DNA of 64,000 nt. Source: Bradyrhizobium sediminis. GTDB taxonomy: Bacteria; Pseudomonadota; Alphaproteobacteria; Rhizobiales; Xanthobacteraceae. A program made the translations under genes and the position numbers. Positions 36,584 through 44,708 of this stretch are shown piece by piece (the first letter of the stretch is position 1; each line of letters opens with the position of its first letter). The notes under the pieces were generated by a model that ran no database searches, was not told the DNA's origin, and saw only the letters and a list, made by a program, of their open reading frames with translations. The DNA is taken from NCBI RefSeq assembly GCF_018736085.1, contig NZ_CP076134.1:1250501-1314500 (forward strand). The letters are read 5' to 3'.

Positions 36584-37357
36584 ATGGCCGGTGTGAAGCA
36601 GACGCGGGACGGCGCCGTCGGCCTCTTGACCCTGAGCGAGCCGGCGAGCCTGAACGCCATGACGCCCGACCTGCTCGGTGCCTTGGCTGCGGCCATCGCC
36701 GAGATGACCGCTGACGCTGAGGTGCGGGCGCTGGTGCTGACCGGCGAGGGCCGCGGCTTCTGCTCGGGCCAGAACCTCAAGGCGTCGGAGGCGCTGGGCA
36801 GCGACATCGCCGCCGGCGTGATGCGTTTCTATTGGCCGGCGTTCCGGGCGCTGCGCGAATGCCGCGTGCCGGTCGTGGTCGCGGTCAACGGCGTTGCGGC
36901 CGGCGGCGGCTTCAGCCTGGCGATGGCAGGCGACATGATCGTCGCGGCGCGTTCGGCGAGCTTCATCCAGGTCTTCAGCCGCATCGGCCTCGTGCCCGAT
37001 CTCGGCTCGACCTGGCTGCTGCCGCGCCTGATCGGCCGCCAGCGCGCGCTCGAACTGATGCTGCTGAACGAGCCGCTTTCCGCCGAGCGGGCGCTGGAAT
37101 GGGGCCTGGTGCGGCAGGTCGTCGATGACGCGAACCTGCTCGACGAGGCGGTCAAATTGGCCCAGCGCCTCGCCGCAGGACCGACCCGGGCGCTGGTCGC
37201 GACCCGCGCGCTGCTCGAGGAAAGCGAGCACGCGACTTACGCCGCACAATTCCGCCGCGAAATCGAGACGCAGGCCGAGATTCGCAAGAGCGAGGATGCG
37301 CTGGAGGGCCGCAATGCGTTCGTGGAGAAGCGCGCGGCGCGGTTCAGCGGGAGGTAG
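36584..37357 (+). CDS. enoyl-CoA hydratase/isomerase family protein
   Basis: 257 residues. Crotonase fold: the first oxyanion-hole region is GEGRGFCSGQNL (near 55-65) and the second is NGVAAGGGFSLAMAGD (near 100-115). LVPDLGSTWLLPRLIG is near 140 and resembles PaaG-type hydratases of phenylacetate degradation. The ribosome binding site is AAGGAG. The last 170 bp of this gene and about 70 bp beyond recur as a diverged copy at 39417, past the Fic and acetyltransferase genes. Confidence 0.9.
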   Translation: MAGVKQTRDGAVGLLTLSEPASLNAMTPDLLGALAAAIAEMTADAEVRALVLTGEGRGFCSGQNLKASEALGSDIAAGVMRFYWPAFRALRECRVPVVVAVNGVAAGGGFSLAMAGDMIVAARSASFIQVFSRIGLVPDLGSTWLLPRLIGRQRALELMLLNEPLSAERALEWGLVRQVVDDANLLDEAVKLAQRLAAGPTRALVATRALLEESEHATYAAQFRREIETQAEIRKSEDALEGRNAFVEKRAARFSGR

Positions 37358-37430
37358 TGTTCTTTGCTCTGCGAGTTCCAGTCCGGTCTTCGCTTTTGCT
37401 TTGCTCGAGCTGCGTCGGACACGCTTCCAA
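37188..37430 (+). repeat. direct repeat, copy 1: 3' end of enoyl-CoA hydratase gene
   Basis: The last 170 bp of the gene, including its stop, align without gaps to 39417-39586. Similarity continues with small gaps to a shared GGACACGCTT. The two copies flank the Fic and GNAT genes. Confidence 0.85.
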
Positions 37431-37448
37431 CTTCCCGCGTCGAGACCC

Positions 37449-37503
37449 ATGAGCTATAGAATTTGTTGCTATAACTCATTTTTAGCGTAATAATGAGTTA
37501 TAG
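37449..37503 (+). promoter_or_regulatory. three-copy operator upstream of the fic gene
   Basis: ATGAGCTATAG (37449-37459), its inverse CTATAACTCAT (37469-37479) and ATGAGTTATAG (37493-37503) lie 18-72 bp before the Fic start. Fic proteins with a C-terminal winged helix often autoregulate, so this is a likely binding site. Confidence 0.6.
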
Positions 37504-37520
37504 AGAGGCGCCCAAGGCTC

Positions 37521-38633
37521 ATGAGCTGGAACTGGGAAAAACCGGATTGGCCGAATTTCACATATGATTCAACGGCTTTGGCGCCGCTGGAAGAGCGGTT
37601 CCTGCTCCAGTCCGGAGAGTTCATCGGCGCTTTCAAGCATATAGGGGCTGATGACCAGGATATCCTCAAAATCGAGCTCATCAGCGACGAGGCCGTAAAA
37701 ACCTCCGAAATCGAGGGCGAAATCCTCAACCGCGACAGCGTTCAATCGTCGCTGCGCCATCAGCTTGGGTTGGGAGCAGAAGGGCCCGGCATAACACCGG
37801 CTGAACGCGGCATCGCGAAAATGATGGTCGATCTCTACCGCAGCTTTGCGGACTCACTTACCGACAAGACGATGTTCGACTGGCACCGCATGTTGCTGGG
37901 CGCCGACAGATCCATCCGGGTCATCGGCGGCTACCGGACGCACGCCGAAGCCATGCAGGTCGTCTCGGGCCCGATCCATGAACCCACGGTGCATTTCGAG
38001 GCCCCGCCGTCCAGCCGCGTGCCGGACGAGATGAAGCGGTTCGTCACTTGGTTCAACGATACTGCGCCCGGAGGCAAGACTCCGTTGTCGCCGCTGACGC
38101 GCGCCGGCGTTACCCATCTGTACTTCGTGTGTATTCACCCGTTCGAAGACGGCAACGGCCGCATAGGCCGCGCCCTCGCGGAAAAATCCCTCGCGCAAAA
38201 TCTTGGTCAACCCAGCCTGATTGCGCTCGCCTATACGATTGAGCGGAAGCGCAATGATTATTACGCCTCCTTGGAGCGCAATAACAAAGAGACCGAGATC
38301 ACCAGCTGGCTCAAATATTTTGCGAACACGATTCTGGAAGCCCAGAACAACACCATCAGGCGTGTGGATTTCTACGTCGCCAAGGCGAAGTTCTACGAGA
38401 AGCATCGCGGCACGATCAACAAGCGTCAGGAGAAAGTCATCGCCCGGATATTCCGCGAAGGCATCGACGGCTTCAAGGGCGGCTTGAGCGCAGAGAACTA
38501 TATCAGCATTACCGGAACCTCCCGCGCCACGGCGACGAGAGATTTGCAGGATCTTGTCGAGAAGGGCGCATTGACCAAGACCGGAGAGCTGCGTCACACC
38601 CGGTATCAGCTTAATTTGGCCAAGCCGTCGTGA
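37521..38633 (+). CDS. Fic-domain AMP-transferase with C-terminal winged helix
   Basis: 370 residues. The N-terminal DUF4172-type start is WNWEKPDWPNFTYD. The inhibitory helix motif SEIEGE lies near 61-66. The Fic core has the complete motif HPFEDGNGRIGR near 206-217, and a DNA-binding winged helix is at about 300-365. The inhibitory glutamate and Fic motif on the same chain define class II Fic enzymes, which AMPylate target proteins when inhibition is relieved. The base composition is less GC-rich than the chromosome, consistent with transfer. It may act as a toxin or stress regulator; the target is unknown. Confidence 0.92.
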   Translation: MSWNWEKPDWPNFTYDSTALAPLEERFLLQSGEFIGAFKHIGADDQDILKIELISDEAVKTSEIEGEILNRDSVQSSLRHQLGLGAEGPGITPAERGIAKMMVDLYRSFADSLTDKTMFDWHRMLLGADRSIRVIGGYRTHAEAMQVVSGPIHEPTVHFEAPPSSRVPDEMKRFVTWFNDTAPGGKTPLSPLTRAGVTHLYFVCIHPFEDGNGRIGRALAEKSLAQNLGQPSLIALAYTIERKRNDYYASLERNNKETEITSWLKYFANTILEAQNNTIRRVDFYVAKAKFYEKHRGTINKRQEKVIARIFREGIDGFKGGLSAENYISITGTSRATATRDLQDLVEKGALTKTGELRHTRYQLNLAKPS

Positions 38634-38791
38634 ACTGCACGGGGGCGCGTAGCTAGAGTCGTGTTCGCTGTCGGACGAAAAGCGGAAGTAACCTGCTCAA
38701 GTTGAGCTTTTCGGCTCGTGACCCAGCGCCGGCGAGAGAATGCTCTGATCCTTTCGTGTGTACGATAAGTCAGGCAGCGTCAGGCAGGGGG

Positions 38792-39331
38792 TCAAGCGTT
38801 TGCTGGCCTTCGCCGATGTCCTGGAACGTGTACAGCGATTGGCGAGCGATAAATCACAACCTGGTCGCCGTGATATATCCCGCTCCTCTCGAGGATAAAT
38901 TCTGCTCTTTCCAGAACGTGCCGGGACGCCGTATTCTCGACAGCTACCACGCCGACCAGGGACGGCAACTTGAGCTGCACCAGACCGAGGTTCATCAGTG
39001 CCTTCGTGATTTCGCTCGCCAATCCCTGGCCCCAAAGTGCGCGCTTGAACGTGTAGGCAATCTCGACCTCGTTTACGCCATCGAGGACGAGATGTCGGAT
39101 CCCCGCTCGCCCGGCGAACTCTCCCGTATGCGTCCTCAATACCCAGAGCCCAAATCCATGCCGCTCCCAATGTGCGATGTTGACGGTTAGGTACGTCTCC
39201 GTCGCCTCCGGTGAACGCACGCCACCCAGGTAGCGAGAGACGTCCGGGTCGAGGTGCAGCGCCACCAGGTCGGCAAGATGGCCTTCGTGTAGCTTCTCCG
39301 CGGTCAACCTGCTGGTGCTGAAGTGTTCCAT
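38792..39331 (-). CDS. RimJ/RimL-type GNAT acetyltransferase
   Basis: About 179 residues from the ATG at 39331; an ATG nine bases earlier is possible. GNAT fold with VEIAYTFKRALWGQGLASE (near 90-108), which contains the acetyl-CoA loop, and VENTASRHVLERAEF near 131. Such enzymes acetylate the N-terminus of ribosomal proteins or small amines. Its specificity cannot be told. It lies inside the repeat-bounded insert beside fic, on the opposite strand. Confidence 0.85.
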   Translation of the reverse strand: MEHFSTSRLTAEKLHEGHLADLVALHLDPDVSRYLGGVRSPEATETYLTVNIAHWERHGFGLWVLRTHTGEFAGRAGIRHLVLDGVNEVEIAYTFKRALWGQGLASEITKALMNLGLVQLKLPSLVGVVAVENTASRHVLERAEFILERSGIYHGDQVVIYRSPIAVHVPGHRRRPANA

Positions 39332-39416
39332 GGAACTCAATAGCTGCCCGCACCTTTCATTGTCGAATCGTATGGAAAAACGTCGATCGCTGGATGAAAT
39401 TCCTTCTGATCACTGC

Positions 39417-39652
39417 GGGCGCAGGTCGCCACCCGCGCGCTGCTCGAGGAAAGCGGGCATGCGACTTACGCCGCGCAGTTCCGTCGTGAGATCGAGACGC
39501 AGGCCGAGATTCGCCGCAGCGAGGACGCGCTGGAGGGCCGACGGGCGTTCGTGGATAAGCGCGCGGCGAGGTTCAGCGGGAAGTAGGCATTCTTGGGCCA
39601 GCGAAGTCCGTCTTCGCTTTCGCCGCGCTCAAGCTACGCCGGACACGCTTCG
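39417..39652 (+). pseudogene. direct repeat, copy 2: diverged tail of an enoyl-CoA hydratase gene
   Basis: Reads in frame as about 56 codons ending at a stop at 39584-39586, matching the last residues of the hydratase at 37357 with a few substitutions (for example RRSEDALEGRRAFVDKRA against RKSEDALEGRNAFVEKRA). It has no start region. Either it is the original gene end displaced by the insert, or the insert brought it. The differences are mostly synonymous, which shows that it once coded under selection. Confidence 0.85.
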
Positions 39653-40034
39653 TCCTGGCGTGGTTTGCCGAGCCGTAGCTCGCGGGCCGAGTAGCCCACC
39701 TTTGCCCCATGGGCTCCGGCGTGGCGAGCCTTCACTCGCTCGCGCGTATGCGGACTACGAAAGAACGATTCGGCTAACTGCTTGATATCACATGGGGTCG
39801 CTTTTCAAGAACGACTCGGTTTCCCCTCTATGAACGCCTCGATTTGGGGGGCGACAAGAACGATTCGATTTCGTTATGTTGCTGGAGGCAAAGATAAATT
39901 CATCCAGAATTTTGTGAATTTATTGGGCTTGGATTGCCTCGGATTTAGTTCAGGTCACTGACAATCTGGATACACAAGCGAATTGTGCAGAACGCCCGCC
40001 TCAACTACCGTGATCCAAGGATAGGAGGGGGGGT
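39653..40034. other. intergenic region with a dispersed repeat
   Basis: 39666-39749 holds a GC-rich repeat (GCCGAGCCGTAGCTCGCGGG and onward) related to those at 44494-44575 and 44592-44628. The rest, up to the next gene, is AT-rich and probably holds its promoter. No coding signal. Confidence 0.6.
39666..39749. repeat. dispersed GC-rich repeat, copy A
   Basis: Roughly 80% identical by eye to 44494-44575; contains CGAGCCGTAGCTCGCGGG and TTCACTCGCTCGCG. Confidence 0.65.
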
Positions 40035-42059
40035 ATGGCAATAGAGACGCTTTCGCTTTCCTTTTCGTCGTGGCGGGAAGGACTGCTCGCGCTGGCCGGC
40101 GCCCTAGAGGATCCCCACCGCGAACGGATCGTGGTCGATAGACTTGAGGCGACCGCCGCGAGAATAGGGATTAAACCACGGGACATTTGTTCGCTGGCAC
40201 TGCTTGTCACATCGCGGGCTCGTATCGAATCCTTTCCGCGACCCGCACCGCCTCCCGAAATAGCTCGCTTGATCGAGGTCGCAAACGCGAGTGGCGAGCT
40301 CAATCGGCTAATGGTGGGCATCGTCGACGATATCGAGTCCCGGCAGGAGGCCCAGAAGAGAAAGGTCTTCTCCGCGTTCCCGGAAACCGATCCGAGACGA
40401 CTACTGAACGATACGACCTTCGGGTCCGCTGCCGCCGAGTTATCAGACGTCGCGCAGAGGCTGGGCGAAGCCGATCCATTTTCGCGCATGGCTGTTCGCT
40501 TGTCTCTGTGGTTCAAACGCTTCGACGACTTTTCGCGTTACGGCTGTCCCTTTCCCCACGATGGTTGGGCAGTGGTCGGTCTCGTTCGTCGCCTCGCCGA
40601 GACCCTCCAATGCGATGATGCGGACAGGGTCAAAAGGCTGATCGCGATCTGGTCTGGCGACGTGGAGGTGCTGTCGGGTCGCGAAGGGGTCGAAGCCCTG
40701 ACTTCGCTGCTGCCAGGGCCGGACAAACTATTCGGCATGGATAACCTCGACGTCATTCTCGTCTTGGAGATCCTCGGAGAACTGGCCGGCGATAGCGAGA
40801 ATTTCGACGTCGAGATGATCGAGGAGATTCCACGGGTCCTCGAAAGACTGCCCAGACGCTTGGACGATGGCCGACCGAGGACGGCAGACTTGATGGCCTG
40901 GCTCGACGCGCAAGAGCCCGACGGAAGCAATCGCTTTAGACTGGTCTACGATCCAGGTCCCGCATTCTCGTCGGCCAAGTATTCCGATCAGGCTGACGTC
41001 CTCGAACCTTTGCTCGAGGCGACGCTCGAACTGACGAGTCAGGCCGGTCATTCGGTCTTTCCGACCGGACCGTTGCCCATGCGGGGGACAATTTTTGAGC
41101 CCGGGCGGAAGATGAGGCGAACGCTTGAGGAAAAGGCTCCAGAGGCCTTCGAGTTGTTCAGACTGTTCGGCATCGGAGGCGATCGGAACGAGATGGACGG
41201 GCCGCATCCCTGTCAATCCTTATGGACCGGCGATCACGATCCTAGCGCGATAACGTTTCCCGAAGTAATCGCCAATGCTGCCGAGCGGGGGGACCACGCT
41301 CTGTGCGACATGTTAATCGGCGGATGGCTGTTGTTTTGCACGCTTCATCGCCGCGAACCGCTACCGGACCTCGTCGTACTTGCTCGGCTGATAACAGGGT
41401 TGCCGGCCGATCACCGGTCGAGCGTCTACGCAGTTCTTGGTATCCTCAAAAGGGAGTCGGCCAACATTCCGCAATTGCGCCGCGACGTCGGCGGCGTCTT
41501 GTCATGGCTTCCGCTGATCGACACGGCGCCGCAGGAAGACTTCTCGTCGATCCTGCGCGAGGTGTTTTCTCCTGCAGTTTGGGACACGATCGGACGCGAG
41601 GAAAAGGATAGTCTGGTCGAGGCCGAGTCCTTGTTCCTCCGGGCCCGTCGCATGCGACAACATGAACGGAATAGAGAGCCTATCGACGCGATGATCGTCC
41701 GCTGGTCCAGGGTAGCGGAGTCCATCCTACGGCGCGTGCTTTCGGTGTTGGGTACACCTGCAGAGGGGAGACCTCTAGGTCAACTGATCAGGGCGGCGAA
41801 GAAGACCTTGGAGCAAAAGAGCGGTTCCTGGAGCCCGGAAGACCAAGAGCGGTTTCGGTTCCTGCCGGTCGCGCTGCACGAACTCGACCGCTTAGATCTG
41901 GTCAACAAGAAGGGCGTCAAACATACCGACGGTCTGGAGTTGAAGTGGACGCACGTCGTCCAGATTCACACCGGTATCCATTGGACGATGAAGACCCTAT
42001 TGGAAGCCGAACTCGGTCCCGCAGATCACGGATCAACCAAGCTTCGCTTCGTGGAGTAA
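40035..42059 (+). CDS. uncharacterised 674-residue protein
   Basis: I do not recognise a domain with confidence. The protein is acidic, soluble and mostly helical. Its strong ribosome binding site (AGGAGGGG) and intact long frame support coding. The C-terminal 150 residues (from about 540) look like a small helical domain, with a basic LVNKKGVKH stretch near 635 followed by an amphipathic end. I considered a HEPN-type domain, but the R-X4-6-H signature is not clear. It lies in the accessory region, convergent with a secreted protease. Confidence 0.65.
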   Translation: MAIETLSLSFSSWREGLLALAGALEDPHRERIVVDRLEATAARIGIKPRDICSLALLVTSRARIESFPRPAPPPEIARLIEVANASGELNRLMVGIVDDIESRQEAQKRKVFSAFPETDPRRLLNDTTFGSAAAELSDVAQRLGEADPFSRMAVRLSLWFKRFDDFSRYGCPFPHDGWAVVGLVRRLAETLQCDDADRVKRLIAIWSGDVEVLSGREGVEALTSLLPGPDKLFGMDNLDVILVLEILGELAGDSENFDVEMIEEIPRVLERLPRRLDDGRPRTADLMAWLDAQEPDGSNRFRLVYDPGPAFSSAKYSDQADVLEPLLEATLELTSQAGHSVFPTGPLPMRGTIFEPGRKMRRTLEEKAPEAFELFRLFGIGGDRNEMDGPHPCQSLWTGDHDPSAITFPEVIANAAERGDHALCDMLIGGWLLFCTLHRREPLPDLVVLARLITGLPADHRSSVYAVLGILKRESANIPQLRRDVGGVLSWLPLIDTAPQEDFSSILREVFSPAVWDTIGREEKDSLVEAESLFLRARRMRQHERNREPIDAMIVRWSRVAESILRRVLSVLGTPAEGRPLGQLIRAAKKTLEQKSGSWSPEDQERFRFLPVALHELDRLDLVNKKGVKHTDGLELKWTHVVQIHTGIHWTMKTLLEAELGPADHGSTKLRFVE

Positions 42060-42162
42060 GCTCGGAAGGAAAGGCGTCGGGCGAAGACCGATACTTGCGA
42101 GCAGGTCTTCTCTTCCCCGCGGCCCACTCCTATACGGTTCCGTCCCTTGTTGGCGTAACGCG

Positions 42163-43146
42163 CTATTGTGCCGGTTCGGTAGGCTTGATTGAGGCGGGCT
42201 CTTGGGGCTTCTTATCTCCACCGATGGCCGCCCGCATTTTTACCAACGGTTCGGAGTACAGAATATCGTGCAAAAGGTGAGCGGGTGTAACCGCGGCAAT
42301 GCCGATGTTCTGAGTTGAGAAAGGAATCACAGCTGTCGGGGACTGCCTAAACTGAATTGGTGATCCATTCAGGAATGTGCCTCGCATAACCCCGGCGAGC
42401 TTAATGTCTGCGCCGGTGAAAAGCTGGCCCGGAATGCGGTCTGGCCCCAAATAGAAGAATACGGGGGAACCACTATTACCTCCGTAGGATTGCGTTTCAA
42501 GAAGGTACAAGTCTGCCTCTTGGATTGGTTGGCTCGGTCCATCTCGCCATGGAATCTTTTCGTCCGAAATCATGGCTACTCGCCCAAAGCGAGCGATTGG
42601 GAAGTTCTTGCGCTGCCCGTAAAAGCTAGTGAACAATCCAACAAAGAAAACGTCGGACCCTTCGCCTATCTTAAGCTCTTTGAGCGACTGTTTGGTGGTT
42701 AGCAGTTCCTCGCCGATGAATCTGAAGTCCAAAATGCGTTCGTCCAACGCGACCGGAACAACGGCAAGGTCTACCGTAGCATCACTGTGAGTGTAGACAT
42801 TCGAAGCTCCCGGTAAAACATCTAGGGGTGCGAGATTTGGGTCTCCCTCTTTTGAATTCACCCGGACATAGACTCTTTTGCGATATCGACCTTGTTCGTC
42901 CTTCAGGACATGCTTGGCAGTAACAAAATAGATGCCCGACTTCGTAGGGTCTTCCAGCTTGATTCCGATAAAAAAACCGGTCCCCATAGGTATTGGCTTT
43001 TTTGAATCGTCTCTCGCTACATTCCCAGTGTCGTCGGCGTGGAAGATAAACGAGACGACCTTCGTAACATCTGGCGGGAGCGGAGCGGCACTTGCGGGCA
43101 CCCACATGCCCGCAGCCGCGAATACAACGGACAAGAGCCACTTCAT
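42163..43146 (-). CDS. secreted trypsin-like serine protease
   Basis: 327 residues from ATG 43146, which has a GGAG ribosome binding site; the frame runs on to 43254, but the signal peptide begins at 43146 (MKWLLSVVFAAAG). The catalytic triad is visible: H79 in FVTAKHV, D127 in TVDLAVV, and S225 in GGNSGSP. There is no PDZ domain, so it is not a DegP. The C-terminal tail is Pro/Lys-rich. The gene is less GC-rich than the core genes. Its substrate is unknown. Confidence 0.8.
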   Translation of the reverse strand: MKWLLSVVFAAAGMWVPASAAPLPPDVTKVVSFIFHADDTGNVARDDSKKPIPMGTGFFIGIKLEDPTKSGIYFVTAKHVLKDEQGRYRKRVYVRVNSKEGDPNLAPLDVLPGASNVYTHSDATVDLAVVPVALDERILDFRFIGEELLTTKQSLKELKIGEGSDVFFVGLFTSFYGQRKNFPIARFGRVAMISDEKIPWRDGPSQPIQEADLYLLETQSYGGNSGSPVFFYLGPDRIPGQLFTGADIKLAGVMRGTFLNGSPIQFRQSPTAVIPFSTQNIGIAAVTPAHLLHDILYSEPLVKMRAAIGGDKKPQEPASIKPTEPAQ

Positions 43147-43265
43147 ACTCCGCTCCCATAATTCCACCGATTCGACTAAACTTATCACGAATAAGCAGCT
43201 TTCTCGCTTCCGTTTAGCGAAACCCGCAACGCTGCCGAAGGTGGTGGTGTTCAAACCTACTCAGA

Positions 43266-43502
43266 TCACTTCATCTCCTGCAGCAACTTCCGCGCTTCGC
43301 CCAGCAAGGCCCGAATCTGCTTGCGCTCGGCAATCGCCTCCCCGGTGAACAGGCCGTGCCGGCGCGCGTTCCGGTTTCCTTTTTGAGCGCCGGATCCCGG
43401 CGCACCGCCGTGCATGCGGCAGCGCCGCTTGCCGCGCACCGCCGGCGAGCGGCACGATCCGCCGGCGTGGGTTTTTGCGCCGCACCGCGGGCTCGCCCGC
43501 AT
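43266..43502 (-). CDS. small conserved protein with HGGxPGSG-QKGNRNA motif
   Basis: 78 residues from ATG 43502. Four cysteines or histidines cluster in CGAKTHAGGSCRSP and CRMHGGAPGSG, followed by QKGNRNARRHG. The same motif is seen in short proteins of phages and alphaproteobacterial accessory regions; it looks like a small zinc or nucleic-acid binding unit. Function unknown. It lies 26 bp downstream of the next entry and is probably co-transcribed. Confidence 0.7.
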   Translation of the reverse strand: MRASPRCGAKTHAGGSCRSPAVRGKRRCRMHGGAPGSGAQKGNRNARRHGLFTGEAIAERKQIRALLGEARKLLQEMK

Positions 43503-43528
43503 CGGGCCGGTATTGCGGGCGTGATTGC

Positions 43529-44170
43529 TCAAGCCTGGGCCCGCCGCTCGGCGTGCCCGTCCGACACGATCACGTTCGCATGCTGCGTGACGTTGCCGAC
43601 GATGGCGTTGCCGCCGTCCGCGACCGACACGTTCTGCACGGTGATGGCAGGCTCGCCATTGTCGCGATAGCGGTTGAGCGCGTCGATCTGGGCCGGAAAC
43701 GTGCGGGCCAGCCGGGCCAGTGCGCGCCCGGCGCTGTCTTGTTGAGCGATGTCTTCCGCGTTGGCGAGGTGATGGGCGCATCGCATCGCCATCACGTGAA
43801 CGGATACCATCTGCGCCACCAGCATGGCCTCGACGGAATCCCTGGGCTTGATGCTCTTCACCATCGCAATCATGAAGGCGAGGTTGACCTCGTCTGGTCT
43901 CCCGCCCTTCACGCTGGCCTTCACCAGTTGCCGGAGCATGCCATGCATCGCATCGCGATCGGCGACCCCCAATGCATCAGCCATCAGCTGTTCGCCAAGC
44001 TCCGGATCCGGATGGTCGATCGCGAATCCGTGTGACGAGAGTTTTACCCGCAGGGGCGGGCATCGCCCTTCGGTGCTCGCCCGCCCGCTACGCACAGCGC
44101 CTGCAGCAGCCCTGGTTTGACCGGTTGCGGCCAATGCCGTTGCCTTGTCGGGATCGGAAATTGCGTTCAC
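43529..44170 (-). CDS. conserved uncharacterised protein of accessory regions
   Basis: 213 residues with a GTG start at 44170, chosen because GAGGAG lies 9 bases upstream. A helical middle (AEDIAQQDSAGRALARLART, near 150) is followed by a beta-like tail VTVQNVSVADGGNAIVGNVT. This type of protein often precedes the HGGxPG gene in Bradyrhizobium genomes. No function is known. Confidence 0.7.
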   Translation of the reverse strand: MNAISDPDKATALAATGQTRAAAGAVRSGRASTEGRCPPLRVKLSSHGFAIDHPDPELGEQLMADALGVADRDAMHGMLRQLVKASVKGGRPDEVNLAFMIAMVKSIKPRDSVEAMLVAQMVSVHVMAMRCAHHLANAEDIAQQDSAGRALARLARTFPAQIDALNRYRDNGEPAITVQNVSVADGGNAIVGNVTQHANVIVSDGHAERRAQA

Positions 44171-44629
44171 GTCGATTTCTCCTCGGGCGCGCGCATGGCA
44201 AGCGCGCGGGTTGCGGCAACGCGCAGGCAATCGTTCGCTGCGGCGAGCCGGTGCAACTTCAATTGTCGGGATTTTTGGCTTGCAATCGCGCCGAACAGCC
44301 GTTTGGCAGGGCCAGGGGCGGTTCTAAAAATTGCGCGATAGTGGAAGTGTGCCGGTGATTTGCCCGACGTGTCAAAATGTTTTTGCCGACCAGGCATCCA
44401 TGCCGGCGACCCCCTTGTTACTTTGCATGGGGTTGTTTTCGATATTTTGGTTGGGAGCGAGAACCGCGTCGGCCGTGCGGTTGGGAAGTGTGGCTCGCCG
44501 AGCCGCAGGCTCGCGGGTCGAGCAGCCCGCCTTCGCCCTTTGGGCTTCGGCGCGGCAGCCTTCACTCGCTTCGCGTTGGATAGACCTTTGCTGGCTTGCC
44601 GAGCCGTAGCTCGCGAAGCGAGCGAAGGC
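44171..44629. other. repeat-bearing intergenic region left of the tRNA fragment
   Basis: No gene. 44494-44575 and 44592-44628 carry GC-rich repeats related to 39666-39749, built on GCCGAGCCGnAGCTCGCG and CTTCACTCGCTTCGCG. This is probably the old chromosomal sequence downstream of the tRNA gene. Confidence 0.6.
44494..44575. repeat. dispersed GC-rich repeat, copy B
   Basis: Related to copy A at 39666. A shorter relative follows at 44592-44628 directly beside the tRNA fragment. Confidence 0.65.
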
Positions 44630-44677
44630 TGGTGGGCCCGGCAGGACTCGAACCTGCAACCAGACCGTTATGAGCGC
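44630..44677 (-). other. 3' fragment of tRNA-Met(CAU): probable attachment site
   Basis: On the minus strand it reads anticodon loop CTCATAA, 3' anticodon strand CGGTC, a complete T-arm (GCAGG-TTCGAGT-CCTGC), the acceptor 3' strand and CCA. The 5' strand of the anticodon stem does not pair (CGGCG where GACCG is needed) and no D-arm follows, so only the 3' half is present. The integrase stop lies 32 bp away. This is what remains when an element inserts at the anticodon loop; the restored tRNA should be at the other end, outside the window. Confidence 0.88.
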
Positions 44678-44708
44678 CGGAAAGAGCCTTCTTGCAGCGT
44701 GAATGTCC

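Noticed and set aside
40035..42059. HEPN ribonuclease domain at the C-terminus of the unknown protein
   Set aside because: The helical shape is suggestive, but the R-X4-6-H motif is not present in a convincing form.
44630..44690. A complete tRNA-Met gene
   Set aside because: The D-arm, the 5' acceptor strand and a pairing 5' anticodon strand are missing.
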